A stretch of DNA of 64,000 bases, from positions 310,001 to 374,000 of the forward strand of contig JBEKTD010000001.1 in assembly GCA_049516395.1 (NCBI GenBank), written 5' to 3'. A program made the position numbers and the translations under genes. The stretch is from Fen-1362 sp049516395 (lineage in GTDB: Bacteria; Planctomycetota; Phycisphaerae; Sedimentisphaerales; Anaerobacaceae). The notes under the pieces are model-generated. The model worked only from the letters and a program-made list of their open reading frames with translations, was not told the DNA's origin and ran no database searches. Below, one piece after another: positions 50,908-59,118 of this stretch (position 1 is its first letter; each line of letters opens with the position of its first letter).

Positions 50908-51414
50908 ATGACAGCCGAGCAGGTAATAAAACATTTTAAGATGCAGCCATTGCGGCAGGAAGGGGGTTATTTTATCGAAACCTACCGTGCCGCGGAGGTG
51001 CTGAAAAAAGAAATTCTGCCTGCCGGCTTATCGGGCGACCGCAATCTCAGCAGTGTTATTCTCTACCTGCTCACCGCCAGAACCATTTCGCTGATGCATC
51101 GGCTAAAGTACGATGAGATGTTCCATTTTTATCTGGGGAACCCCGTAACGATGCTGCAACTGCATCCCGACGGCTCAAACGAAATTGTCACCCTTGGCCA
51201 CGACATCTTAAACGAACAAAAAGTTCAGGTTCTTGTCCCCAAAGGCACCTGGCAGGGGGCTTTTATCCAGCCCGGCGGGAAATTTTCGCTGATGGGCTGT
51301 TCCGTTGCTCCAGGTTTTGACGAGGCCGACTTCGAGCTGGGCGACAGAGAAATGCTGCTCGCCAAATATCCAGATATGCAAGAACTTATCCTACACCTTA
51401 CTCGCACACACTGA
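50908..51414 (+). CDS. Cupin-fold protein of the DUF985 (Cupin_5) family
   Basis: 168 residues, matching DUF985 in length and motifs: LRQEGGYFIETYRA at the start, SSVILYLLTARTISLMHRLK, DEMFHFYLGNPVTMLQLHPD, and VPKGTWQGAFIQPGGKFSLM. The family is a single double-stranded beta-helix, and its biochemical role is mostly unknown. No signal peptide. It converges on endonuclease V with 2 bases between the stops. Confidence 0.88.
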   Translation: MTAEQVIKHFKMQPLRQEGGYFIETYRAAEVLKKEILPAGLSGDRNLSSVILYLLTARTISLMHRLKYDEMFHFYLGNPVTMLQLHPDGSNEIVTLGHDILNEQKVQVLVPKGTWQGAFIQPGGKFSLMGCSVAPGFDEADFELGDREMLLAKYPDMQELILHLTRTH

Positions 51415-51416
51415 CT

Positions 51417-52088
51417 CTAACCGAGTTTTGCTCGCCCTACTAATTGATGTGCCAATCGGCTCGGCTCAGGCAATCGGAACTTAGTCGTGCAATCCAGAAC
51501 GATACTTATCGCGTCGTCGAGGGTGCATTTGTGTCCGACTGAAACATATACCGGCTTGACGTCTGTTCGCGTTCGCAAAACCGCGCCAATTTCTTCGCCT
51601 GAATCCATAAGCGGGTTGCGGCTGCCTTTTCTGCTTCCCGGCTCTTTGGATGTTCCGATTAACCGGCTTTTTGCGCAGCCAATCGTGGGTTTATCAACAA
51701 GCAAACCTATGTGTGAGGCGATTCCCAGTCGCCGCGGATGCGCAATACCTTGGCCATCGACGATGAAAACATCGGGTCTTATTTTCAGTTTTCCGATTGC
51801 GTCGATGCATGCCGGGGCTTCTCGAAACGATAGCAAACCCGGTATGTACGGGAAATCAACCTTACGGCTGGCTATTGTTGTCTCAATAATCGAAAAATCA
51901 GACATGTCAATCACAACGGCCGCGGAGAATATTCTTTTACCGTCTTTGCTGAAAGCGCAATCCAGCCCGGCAATCATTTTGGGCTTTTTCTTCATCGCGA
52001 TAAAATGCACCTGTGAGGCCAAACGGCGCTGTATCTCTATCGCTTCTTTGCAGGATAGATTCCATTCGTGAAGGTTTCTTGTTTTCAT
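51417..52088 (-). CDS. nfi: Endonuclease V (deoxyinosine 3'-endonuclease)
   Basis: 223 residues. Cuts DNA one base 3' of deoxyinosine, starting repair of deaminated adenine. Conserved blocks: MIAGLDCAFS (metal Asp), FPYIPGLLSFREAP, the strongly conserved VDGQGIAHPRRLGIASHIGL, and IGCAKSRLIG. Last gene of the run rplS-yraN-tatD-nfi; the start is 1 base after the tatD stop, indicating translational coupling. Confidence 0.95.
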   Translation of the reverse strand: MKTRNLHEWNLSCKEAIEIQRRLASQVHFIAMKKKPKMIAGLDCAFSKDGKRIFSAAVVIDMSDFSIIETTIASRKVDFPYIPGLLSFREAPACIDAIGKLKIRPDVFIVDGQGIAHPRRLGIASHIGLLVDKPTIGCAKSRLIGTSKEPGSRKGSRNPLMDSGEEIGAVLRTRTDVKPVYVSVGHKCTLDDAISIVLDCTTKFRLPEPSRLAHQLVGRAKLG

Positions 52089-52089
52089 C

Positions 52090-52863
52090 TTAAACAGGAA
52101 TGGCGAAAAACTGCTTTGTCGTGATTGTAACGGCCTCAGCGAATTTGGGTAGTTCTATTCCTCTCAATCCGGCGATAAATCTGGCTGTGTGGATGAGCAG
52201 CGCCGGCTCATTGACTTTCTGTTTTCGCATCGGTTCGGGCGATAAATACGGGGCATCCGTCTCAATCATCAGCCGGTCGAGTGGAACGTATTTTGCGACC
52301 TCGCGGGTTGTCTCGGCGTTTTTGAATGTTACCACCCCGGTCAGTGAGATATACCAGCCCTTGTCCAAAATGATTTTCGCCTGTTGGCGATTGCCGGAGT
52401 AACAATGAAAAACCAATCCCTTCAGGCCTGACTCGTGTGCTTCAAGAATCTCCATTGTTTCATTGAATGCCTCCCGCGAATGAATAACAACCGGCAGGTT
52501 CAATTCTTTTGCGATTTCCAGATGTTTCAGGAAGCTGTCCTGCTGTTGCTGGGGCGTCGAAAAATCGTAATGCAAGTCCAGTCCCGTTTCGCCGATTGCG
52601 ACGACTTTTTTGTTTTGTGCGAGTTCTTTAATTTGAGCGATTGTTGGCTGGTCCGCAGTTTTTGCGTTGTGGGGGTGAATCGCCACGGTCGCGAACATAT
52701 TTTCAAATCGGCCTGCCAGTTCCACCGCTTTTTGGCTGTCTGCCAAATCTGTTCCAATGGTTATCCAGCTCGTTACGCCGGCATCTCTGCTTCGCTTGAG
52801 GACAACGTCGATATCTGCGAACGGCTCATACGTCAAATGGCAATGTGCGTCTATCAGGTTCAT
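52090..52863 (-). CDS. tatD: TatD-family metal-dependent DNase
   Basis: 257 residues, TIM-barrel amidohydrolase fold. Metal sites: LIDAHCHLTYEPF (HxH), GETGLDLHYDFS (Glu), VIHSREAFNETM (His), FHCYSGN (His) and ETDAPYLSPEP (Asp). TatD proteins are 3'-5' exonucleases or deoxyribonucleases linked with DNA quality control. Between yraN (4 bases upstream) and nfi (1 base downstream). Confidence 0.93.
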   Translation of the reverse strand: MNLIDAHCHLTYEPFADIDVVLKRSRDAGVTSWITIGTDLADSQKAVELAGRFENMFATVAIHPHNAKTADQPTIAQIKELAQNKKVVAIGETGLDLHYDFSTPQQQQDSFLKHLEIAKELNLPVVIHSREAFNETMEILEAHESGLKGLVFHCYSGNRQQAKIILDKGWYISLTGVVTFKNAETTREVAKYVPLDRLMIETDAPYLSPEPMRKQKVNEPALLIHTARFIAGLRGIELPKFAEAVTITTKQFFAIPV

Positions 52864-52867
52864 ATAT

Positions 52868-53266
52868 CTATCTTACGAAGGCGTTTTTGTAATGGCGGAA
52901 TTCGGCTGGGCCGCGTTGGCCGAGCGTTACTGTAACAATATCGAAACGATATGGTCTGTTCTCAATTTCGTTGGTTGAGATAAAATAGCGGGCCGTCTTT
53001 GTCATCCTGTCCATCTTCGGCTTCGTGATGACTGATTCTGTGGGGGTGAATTCCTCATCGGCTCTTGTTTTGACCTCGACAAAGACAATCGACCGGTCGC
53101 TATCCACCATAATCAGGTCGATTTCGCCGGCCTTGCAGGCGTAGTTGCGCGTAAGGGTTTTGAGGCCTTTTCGTTTGAGGAATTTCTCGCATTGCCGCTC
53201 CCCCCATTTGCCGAGCAGCTTAATATCCGAAAGCAGCTTACTCCTCTGGAAAATTAATCCGAGCAA
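52868..53266 (-). CDS. yraN: YraN/UPF0102-family endonuclease-like protein
   Basis: 132 residues with the typical KWGERQCEKFLKRKGLKTL start and the nuclease-like core AGEIDLIMVDSDRSIVFVEV followed by KTR. The fold is of the Holliday-junction-resolvase type; function is not established. Its place near rplS is common in bacteria. The C-terminus FRHYKNAFVR fits the family. Confidence 0.9.
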   Translation of the reverse strand: MLGLIFQRSKLLSDIKLLGKWGERQCEKFLKRKGLKTLTRNYACKAGEIDLIMVDSDRSIVFVEVKTRADEEFTPTESVITKPKMDRMTKTARYFISTNEIENRPYRFDIVTVTLGQRGPAEFRHYKNAFVR

Positions 53267-53280
53267 AAATCAGCAATCCT

Positions 53281-53310
53281 TAAACTTGTCCTGAACTTGT
53301 CGAAGGATAT
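53281..53310. repeat. cttgtcctgaacttgtcgaagg element
   Basis: A short copy of the CTTCGACAAGTTCAGGACAA family (complement strand) between rplS and yraN. Related copies lie at 6590-6665 and inside hemW (9782-9840). Confidence 0.6.
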
Positions 53311-53325
53311 GCAATCAACAATTAT

Positions 53326-53694
53326 TTAGCTGACCACAGTATGTTCGCTGTGTTCCTGGACGAGCTTGGTTGACTTACCCGTTCGCTCGCGGAGGTAATA
53401 CAGTTTCGCTCTTCTGGTCTTGCCGCTTCGAGTCGCCTTGATATCGACGATATTGGGCGAGTGCAGCGGGAATATCCTTTCGACACCTTCGCCCGCGACG
53501 ATTCTGCGGACCGTGAAGGTCGAGCTGATACCCCGGCCTTTGCGGGCGATGACCGTGCCCGAGAAAATGCCGATACGTTCCTTGTCGCCTTCTTTGATTC
53601 TGCAATGGACGTCAACTATGTCCCCGATTTCAAAATGCGGAGTATCCTTCTTCAGGCATTTGCTTTCAACCTTGTCGAGTAATGCTGTATTCAC
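53326..53694 (-). CDS. rplS: 50S ribosomal protein L19
   Basis: 122 residues, full length. Sequence blocks FEIGDIVDVHCRIKEGDKER, FSGTVIARKGRGISSTFTVR and VERIFPLHSPNIVDIKATRS are those of L19, which lies at the 30S-50S interface. First gene of the run with yraN, tatD and nfi; promoter at 53785-53812. trmD and rimM, often upstream, are absent. Confidence 0.97.
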   Translation of the reverse strand: MNTALLDKVESKCLKKDTPHFEIGDIVDVHCRIKEGDKERIGIFSGTVIARKGRGISSTFTVRRIVAGEGVERIFPLHSPNIVDIKATRSGKTRRAKLYYLRERTGKSTKLVQEHSEHTVVS

Positions 53695-53784
53695 TTTGTA
53701 ACTCCTGATACTAACTGAACTTATGGCAAAACCAGCCCGGCTGGGTTTCCTGCGAGCGATTTAAGCCCGCCCCGAAAACCAATG

Positions 53785-53812
53785 ATTATAACCGTTTTCG
53801 CGGTGATAACAA
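53785..53812 (-). promoter_or_regulatory. Sigma-70 promoter of rplS
   Basis: Read on the minus strand: TTGTTA (53812-53807), a 16-base spacer and TATAAT (53790-53785), giving a leader of about 85 bases to the rplS start. Confidence 0.6.
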
Positions 53813-54104
53813 GCGTTTTTTTCTCAAAAAAATACCCCCACCGATAATTGACTGGGACAATTTTACAGACCTTTACGGGGTGGGATTAGTTTAATAATTG
53901 GGGTGGCGTTCGGCATCTTATTCTCTCACTGTCAGCGCTCCGAGCGCTTTGGGCTGTAATTTTGGTCAACAACCGAATCAGCTCTTATATCTAAGTCCTT
54001 ATCCTGTCAGGAACAACCTCAATTCCGCATGTCGAGTATGTTAAGCATGACTGTTTACCGTCAGCGTAAAGTGGGACAGAGAGTAGTAGAGAAGTAAGGG
54101 TTTA
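53813..54104. other. Gene-free stretch between rplS and the decayed regulator
   Basis: I see no gene, repeat or terminator that can be supported here. In-frame stop codons occur just upstream of the LuxR remnant (for example TAG at 54087), so an N-terminal receiver domain is no longer readable. Confidence 0.35.
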
Positions 54105-54281
54105 ATGGAGGTAGAGGTACTTCGGCTGATAGTTTCGGGCCAAACCAGTAAACAGATAGTCCAGAGTTTATTTCGCAGCGAGAGGACCGTAGAATTCCAC
54201 CGTAACCGGCTTATGTGAAAGATGGGTGTTCATAATGTGGCGGGGCTTGTCAAAATTGCGATGGCAATGGGTTTGCTTTAA
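54105..54281 (+). pseudogene. Remnant of a LuxR/NarL-type response regulator (HTH domain)
   Basis: Translation from 54105 gives MEVEVLRLIVSGQTSKQIVQ, then SLFRSERTVEFHRNRLM, a TGA stop at 54216-54218, then KMGVHNVAGLVKIAMAMGLL and a final TAA at 54279-54281. This is the GerE/LuxR DNA-binding domain (EVLRLIVxGxTxKxIAxxLxxSxRTVExHRxxLMxKxGVxN). An Arg codon (CGA or AGA) seems to have become TGA, and no receiver domain precedes it. It lies 230 bases ahead of the histidine kinase, so it may be the decayed partner. Sequencing error at the TGA is an alternative, but the missing N-terminus argues for real decay. Confidence 0.8.
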
Positions 54282-54513
54282 GCCGGCCAATGGATAACCG
54301 TTTTTATCGGTCATTGCAGAGATATTCATTTTTTATCGCATAAAAGTAAATCAGGTAGTTTCCGAAGTTAACTCTCACCCCTTGTTTGACGAACAAAATA
54401 TAAGTTAAAAGAGCGATAATAATAATGTTAGCGTATCGACATATCATATAAAAGTCGTGAGCGTTTGATGTACTGACAACAGAAGACGGTGACAAAAAGA
54501 CAGGAATAAATAT

Positions 54514-56892
54514 ATGGCAAGCGATGACAAAATAAGAGAGCTGATAAAAAACAGGATGCAGGATATCTCATCGAGCCGTCTTGTTACCTCCAGCCAGGTC
54601 TGGCTGCAGGTCAAAGACCTTATGAGTACCGATGTTGCCGTTGTCGGGCCTGACCAGACGATGGCGATGGCGGCAACAGTGATGGTAGACGATAGTTTGT
54701 CGTCGCTTGTTGTTGTGGACAAAGGTTCGGTGGCAGGAATAATCACGGAGAAAGATTTTCTCGAACGGGTTGTTGCGAAAGGCAAAAGCGCCATCGACGT
54801 AAAGGTGCGAGACGTTATGTCCTGTCCCGTTATAAGCGTTTCGTCGCAGGCGACGGTGCTGGAGGCAAGTAAAATCGCTGACGAAAAACACGTTAAACGA
54901 CTACCCGTTGTTGACGGGAGCAAGCTGGTCGGCATTGTTTCCCAGACGGACCTGATTCGTGTGCTTACATCGTATGGGATGTGGAGAGACGTTTCTGAGA
55001 TAATGACCAAAGATGTGGCTACTGTTCAGCGTGAGGCCGCGGTGGCAGAAGCGGCTGCGATTATGGCGGAAAAGCGCATCTCCGGCATCGTCGTAATGCA
55101 GGCGGAAAAAATAGTCGGTGTGGTGACGGAAAGAGACCTTCTCAAAAAGGTTATAGCCGCCAATCGTGACCCAGCCGGCGTAAAGATGGAAGAAGTAATG
55201 ACCTCTCCGGTTGAGGTTATACCCCCGCATTTCGCAGTTTTCACCGCGAGCAGAGTTATGGAAAAAGCACACATTCGCCGGCTTGTCGTTGAAGACAACG
55301 GCTGGCTGTGTGGTATCGTAACGCAGACAGATATTTTCAGGGCGGTTGAAGACAAGTGGCGTGAGGAGGAAGAAAAGAATCTCAAGTCGCTGGAGGAGTC
55401 GGACACGTGCGTCTATACTCTCGATTTGGATGGCAGGACCACTTATATTAACCCGGCTTTTATGCGGCTGCTTGAAATTGGGGACATATCTGAGGTGGTT
55501 GGAAAGCCGTTTTTGCCTGAGCGGTTCTGGTTCGACACACACGAAAGAGGCCGGTTTGTTAAAGAGCTTGAGAAAGGTAACGTACATATAAGCGATTTGA
55601 CGCTGAAAAACGCCGGCGACAAAAGGGTGGACGTTACTGTTTACTCGAGTTTCACAAAGAATATTCACGGTCAGGTTGACGGCAGCCAGGGCGTTGTGCA
55701 GGATATAACCGCCAAGAAGGATTTGGTAACACTCAAAGAGACGCAAAAGGCGCTTACCGCCAGCGAGGAACGTTATCGGAGAATTACCGAGGCGGTTACC
55801 GATTACATTTATACGGTTCGTTTTACCTCAGGCAGACCCGTGGAGACCATTCACAGCCAGGCCAGTGTTGCGGTAACGGGCTATTCCCCTGAAGAATTCA
55901 AGGCAAACCAGACCTTGTGGCTGAATATCGTTCATTCGGAAGACCTTGAAGTTGTTCGCGAGCAGGTTTCAAGATGCATAAGCGGGCAAAATTGCGGCCC
56001 GATAGAGCATCGGATAATACGCAAAGACGGAAACATTCGCTGGGTAAGAAGAACGCTGGTTCCGACCTTTGATTCGCAGGGCAATATAGCGTCATACGAT
56101 GGTTTGCTTCAGGATATTACCGAGCTGAAGATTGCTGAGCACGTCCAGATACAGCTTCTTGGCGAGCTTGAGCAGGCCATCGAAGAATTGAGGGACTTTG
56201 CCTACGTTGCTTCACACGACCTCAAGGGGCCTTTGCGGGGAATCAGTGCGCTTGCGGGCTGGTTGTCCACCGATTACGGCGATAAGCTTGGTGACGAGGG
56301 CAAGGAGCATATAAAGCTACTGATAGCCCGCGTCAAACGAATGTATAACCTTATCGACGGCGTGCTGGCGTATTCGCAGGTTGCACGCAAGGAAAAAAGT
56401 GTTGAAGTGGACCTCGGCGATGTGATTTCGGAAGTAATTGCCGACCTTGGCGTTCCGAAAAGCGTCGAAATGGTGATAGAAAAACCACTGCCGACCGTCA
56501 TTTACGGCAGGAACAGCATCCGGCAGGTGTTTTACAACCTGATAGGCAACGCGGTGAACTTTATGGATAAGGCGGACGGCAAAGTGGTAATCAACTGGGC
56601 CGAAGAGCACAATTACTGGAAATTCAGCGTAGCCGACAACGGCCCCGGAATAGAAGATGAGCACTTCGATAAGATATTCCGCATATTCCAGACGCTGTCG
56701 CCAAGGGACCACCTTGAACGCACCGGCGTCGGGCTGACGATAACGAAAAAGATAGTCGAATTTTACGGCGGCAAAATATGGGTGCAGTCAAAGCCCGGCA
56801 AGGGCAGCACGTTCTTCTTTACACTGCCCAAAGAACATAAACACGCTAAGAACGCTATGGTTCCGGCAATAGCCGGTGCTGAGTTGAAATAG
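54514..56892 (+). CDS. Sensor histidine kinase with four CBS and two PAS domains
   Basis: 792 residues, no membrane segment, so cytoplasmic. Four CBS motifs come first (VKDLMSTDVAVVGPDQT near 33; VRDVMSCPVISVSSQAT; VSEIMTKDVATVQREAA; MEEVMTSPVEVIPPHFA; to about 285), forming two Bateman modules that could bind adenine nucleotides. A PAS domain (about 300-410) and a PAS/PAC pair (about 425-555) follow. The HisKA-like dimerisation domain has ASHDLKGPLRGI with His568. The HATPase has N (NLIGNAVNF), G1 (DNGPGIED) and G2 (GVGLTI) boxes. No receiver domain is fused and no intact response regulator is adjacent. Confidence 0.93.
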   Translation: MASDDKIRELIKNRMQDISSSRLVTSSQVWLQVKDLMSTDVAVVGPDQTMAMAATVMVDDSLSSLVVVDKGSVAGIITEKDFLERVVAKGKSAIDVKVRDVMSCPVISVSSQATVLEASKIADEKHVKRLPVVDGSKLVGIVSQTDLIRVLTSYGMWRDVSEIMTKDVATVQREAAVAEAAAIMAEKRISGIVVMQAEKIVGVVTERDLLKKVIAANRDPAGVKMEEVMTSPVEVIPPHFAVFTASRVMEKAHIRRLVVEDNGWLCGIVTQTDIFRAVEDKWREEEEKNLKSLEESDTCVYTLDLDGRTTYINPAFMRLLEIGDISEVVGKPFLPERFWFDTHERGRFVKELEKGNVHISDLTLKNAGDKRVDVTVYSSFTKNIHGQVDGSQGVVQDITAKKDLVTLKETQKALTASEERYRRITEAVTDYIYTVRFTSGRPVETIHSQASVAVTGYSPEEFKANQTLWLNIVHSEDLEVVREQVSRCISGQNCGPIEHRIIRKDGNIRWVRRTLVPTFDSQGNIASYDGLLQDITELKIAEHVQIQLLGELEQAIEELRDFAYVASHDLKGPLRGISALAGWLSTDYGDKLGDEGKEHIKLLIARVKRMYNLIDGVLAYSQVARKEKSVEVDLGDVISEVIADLGVPKSVEMVIEKPLPTVIYGRNSIRQVFYNLIGNAVNFMDKADGKVVINWAEEHNYWKFSVADNGPGIEDEHFDKIFRIFQTLSPRDHLERTGVGLTITKKIVEFYGGKIWVQSKPGKGSTFFFTLPKEHKHAKNAMVPAIAGAELK

Positions 56893-56912
56893 GACGAAAG
56901 GGGCAATTGTCT

Positions 56913-57272
56913 ATGAAACAAAACAGATATCTGCTGGTTACGGGTGTGGTAACTGTTATTTGTCTTATAGCAGCCGCGGTCTCAACGGCTATTCCGGACA
57001 ACGGCAAAAAATATGAGGTTGACACGGTAGTTGATGTGCCGGGGTATAAGACAGACGCGGCTCGTGCCATTGACGCATACGAACGCCTGATGGACCGTTA
57101 TATGGATTTGTCGGAGAAACTCATTTCGCAGGTGGGCAGCGACCGCCAGGTCGTTTCGACAAAGCTGGATTCGCTTGATTCCCGGCTTGCCGATATTTCG
57201 ACAAGATTGACCAGGATTGAAAATGCGCTTGGTATTGACCCTAATTCCGGGGCGATAGTAAAACAGAAATAG
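56913..57272 (+). CDS. Small envelope protein with N-terminal membrane segment and coiled coil
   Basis: 119 residues from ATG 56913 (AAAGGGG 10 bases before). One N-terminal hydrophobic stretch (YLLVTGVVTVICLIAAAVST) acts as a signal peptide or anchor. The rest is helical, with a heptad-like C-terminal half (SRLADISTRLTRIENAL). It starts 20 bases after the histidine kinase and may be co-transcribed. I do not recognise a family; function unknown. Confidence 0.65.
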   Translation: MKQNRYLLVTGVVTVICLIAAAVSTAIPDNGKKYEVDTVVDVPGYKTDAARAIDAYERLMDRYMDLSEKLISQVGSDRQVVSTKLDSLDSRLADISTRLTRIENALGIDPNSGAIVKQK

Positions 57273-57307
57273 TCCTGCTGGTTGTAAAAGTAGTCGTATG
57301 CAAATTG

Positions 57308-57508
57308 TCAGCCGTAGGTTTTGCCTGATTCATCCACATATACGGTGCCCTTCGAACCCTTTATAGCTTTGACTGCTTTGGGGACATCCTCCAGGTTAGG
57401 CACCTTGAACAACCGGTTACAGTTTTTGCACCGTATTCTCCTGTCGGCTGCGCTGTCGTCCAGCAGCCAGCAATAACCACAAAACGGACATTGTGAGATA
57501 ATCTGCAT
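57308..57508 (-). CDS. Small zinc-ribbon protein
   Basis: 66 residues from ATG 57508 (AAGAGG before it). Two CxxC pairs, CPFCGYCW and CKNCNRLFKVPNL, form an MJ0042-like zinc ribbon, followed by a short charged tail. Such domains occur at the N-terminus of larger proteins in many bacteria, but here it stands alone. It converges with the gene at 56913 and has no recognised partner. Function unknown. Confidence 0.6.
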   Translation of the reverse strand: MQIISQCPFCGYCWLLDDSAADRRIRCKNCNRLFKVPNLEDVPKAVKAIKGSKGTVYVDESGKTYG

Positions 57509-57622
57509 AATCGTGCCTCTTTTCAATAATCGGCATATTCACCTTTTGTCCTATAATAATCATACTTGTATTGCTATAACCGGTTTAATCTTGTCTCGAA
57601 TCGCCTGCCGATGCGATTGTGC

Positions 57623-57651
57623 TTGATTTAACAGGCGCGGTTGGCTATAAT
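57623..57651 (+). promoter_or_regulatory. Consensus-like promoter with leaderless start
   Basis: TTGATT at 57623-57628, a 17-base spacer and TATAAT at 57646-57651. The expected transcription start near 57658 is only about two bases before the ATG at 57660, so the mRNA would be leaderless. Confidence 0.55.
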
Positions 57652-57659
57652 ACGGGTAA

Positions 57660-57884
57660 ATGAGGGTTGAATCAATCACCAAAAAGATATCCTGCACGGT
57701 AGTAAAAACCAGCTTGCTGCATAGCGCTGGTGATTTATCGGTTTCCAGGCCGTGGGGAGAACATTGCCAACCCAAACCGGTTGTGCCAATAGTTGAAATT
57801 AATCCGCCTAAACGCATAGGAGATATGGCTGGAAAGTTAGCCGAATTTGGCCCGCAGGGCCGGTTTCTCGATTACTACGCATAA
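57660..57884 (+). CDS. Small hypothetical protein, possibly leaderless
   Basis: 74 residues, unrecognised. The sequence has an ordinary amino-acid mix, MRVESITKKISCTVVKTSLL, with a Pro-rich middle (KPVVPIVEINPPKR) and a GRFLDYYA end. The strong promoter abutting the ATG supports it being real. It faces flgM and the flagellar genes; a flagellar role is a guess from position only. It could still be a chance frame. Confidence 0.45.
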   Translation: MRVESITKKISCTVVKTSLLHSAGDLSVSRPWGEHCQPKPVVPIVEINPPKRIGDMAGKLAEFGPQGRFLDYYA

Positions 57885-57949
57885 AAAAACGGCGAGGGTG
57901 AGTAACGGGGGTTGGGGAAGCCCTGTTTACATTTTCCTCGCCGACCCCC
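57884..57949 (-). terminator. Terminator region downstream of flgM with pseudoknot potential
   Basis: CGGCGAGG (57890-57897) pairs with CCTCGCCG (57936-57943), and on the minus strand the stem is followed by seven T, so it can end the flagellar transcript. GGGGGT (57907-57912) inside the loop can also pair with ACCCCC (57944-57949) directly adjoining the stem, which is the layout of an H-type pseudoknot. Confidence 0.55.
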
Positions 57950-58025
57950 ACGTTTCCGCGAGGGCAAGTTTGCTCATCCTTAGCTAATTACGTCGTCCAT
58001 CCATGGCTGATATCATTGCGGCGTC

Positions 58026-58295
58026 TTATACGCCAAATTTTGCAATATTAGCTGCGGCTTCTTTGATGTTCGCAGGAGTATCAAGCTGGCCTGACTGGAT
58101 TAGCTCTCTGGCCTTTTGGACGGCGTCTGTATCGGTCGGCTGGCTGTTAACTGCCTGTTCAATTAGTCGAGCATTATCGATTTGCAGGGTATCGTCCGCC
58201 TGGTTACTGGTAACAGCTTTAGAGTGATTCGACTTACCAGCCGATGAGCCGTCAAAATGGTCTGAAATCTGATTTGTATTTATCTTGTCTATCAT
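58026..58295 (-). CDS. flgM: Anti-sigma-28 factor FlgM
   Basis: 89 residues. The C-terminal half fits FlgM: DAVQKARELIQSGQLDTPAN, IKEAAANIA; the N-terminal half is polar and disordered, as expected for this intrinsically unfolded protein. FlgM holds FliA inactive until the hook-basal body is complete and is then exported. fliA is in the same block, 1.8 kb upstream on the same strand. A weak sigma-28-like pair (TTAAGTTG, GCGAAAAA) can be read about 75-110 bases upstream; I give it little weight. Confidence 0.88.
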   Translation of the reverse strand: MIDKINTNQISDHFDGSSAGKSNHSKAVTSNQADDTLQIDNARLIEQAVNSQPTDTDAVQKARELIQSGQLDTPANIKEAAANIAKFGV

Positions 58296-58468
58296 CTCAT
58301 CACTACCATTTAACTACCATTACATAATTATATCCTGTATATTCTTTTTCGCATGTTTTGTGAACAACTTAAGGGCCAAATTATGAATTTCCGGTTTTCC
58401 TCTAAGGTTGCCTTTTTTTCGGGCGATATAGGTTCTTTTATCAATTCCGGCATTATTTTCCCTTTCGG

Positions 58469-59116
58469 CTACATCATTTCGGTCACTTCATAAGTTATGA
58501 ATTTGACGAAGTTTATGGGACTTAGAGTAGCTAACTGTTCGCCGATGGGTGAAAAATCAGAGCGTAACTGCTGGTTATAATATTTCTTAATTCGTTCTTG
58601 TGTGGCCTTATCAGCGGCATCCCAGATTTGTTGAATTGCCCAGATAACCTGGCCGGTTCTCAGGTCCACCAGTTTCAATTGGAGGCCCATTGCCATACGC
58701 GGATATGGCGAATAACTCGTAACAGTTCCTATAAGCAAGGCATCTGTGCCGAGCAGCTTGCGAGCGGTCATCAATTGTTCAAGCGTATAAGCCGAGTCGG
58801 GCCTGACTTCCAGGGTTTTCCATGCGGTGTCAGTTTGTTTCAGTAGCGACAAATTAAACCACTGTTTTTTCTGCAGTGATTGATGTAGCGATTCGGTTAC
58901 GTCTTCCGATATCTGGGGATAGCTGGTTTTATTTTGCAGTTCGACCAGACAAACGCTTTTGATGGCCGAGAGGTTTTTTGAAACCTCGCGGGCCGACGAC
59001 AGAGAAAGCCCGTTTTTTGAACACCCGGCCGAAGTGATTCCAAGCGACAGTATAAAGCATAAAGCCGGAAGTATCTTTAATTTGCTGAATCGAAAATCAA
59101 AATTGATATCCTTCAT
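58469..59116 (-). CDS. Lipoprotein with CsgG/LpoB-like fold (flagellar block)
   Basis: 215 residues; ATG after GAAGGAATAAA. Lipoprotein signal ending LGITSAGC. The mature part (SVCLVELQNKTSYPQISEDV, LLGTDALLIGTVTSYSPYPR, GLQLKLVDLRTGQVIWAIQQ) follows the pattern of the CsgG/LpoB/GNA1162-like anticodon-binding-type periplasmic domain. Proteins of this kind anchor to the outer membrane and assist larger machines. Two bases downstream of the coiled-coil lipoprotein, so the two are co-translated. A role at the flagellar outer-membrane ring is inference. Confidence 0.7.
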   Translation of the reverse strand: MKDINFDFRFSKLKILPALCFILSLGITSAGCSKNGLSLSSAREVSKNLSAIKSVCLVELQNKTSYPQISEDVTESLHQSLQKKQWFNLSLLKQTDTAWKTLEVRPDSAYTLEQLMTARKLLGTDALLIGTVTSYSPYPRMAMGLQLKLVDLRTGQVIWAIQQIWDAADKATQERIKKYYNQQLRSDFSPIGEQLATLSPINFVKFITYEVTEMM

Positions 59117-59118
59117 TT

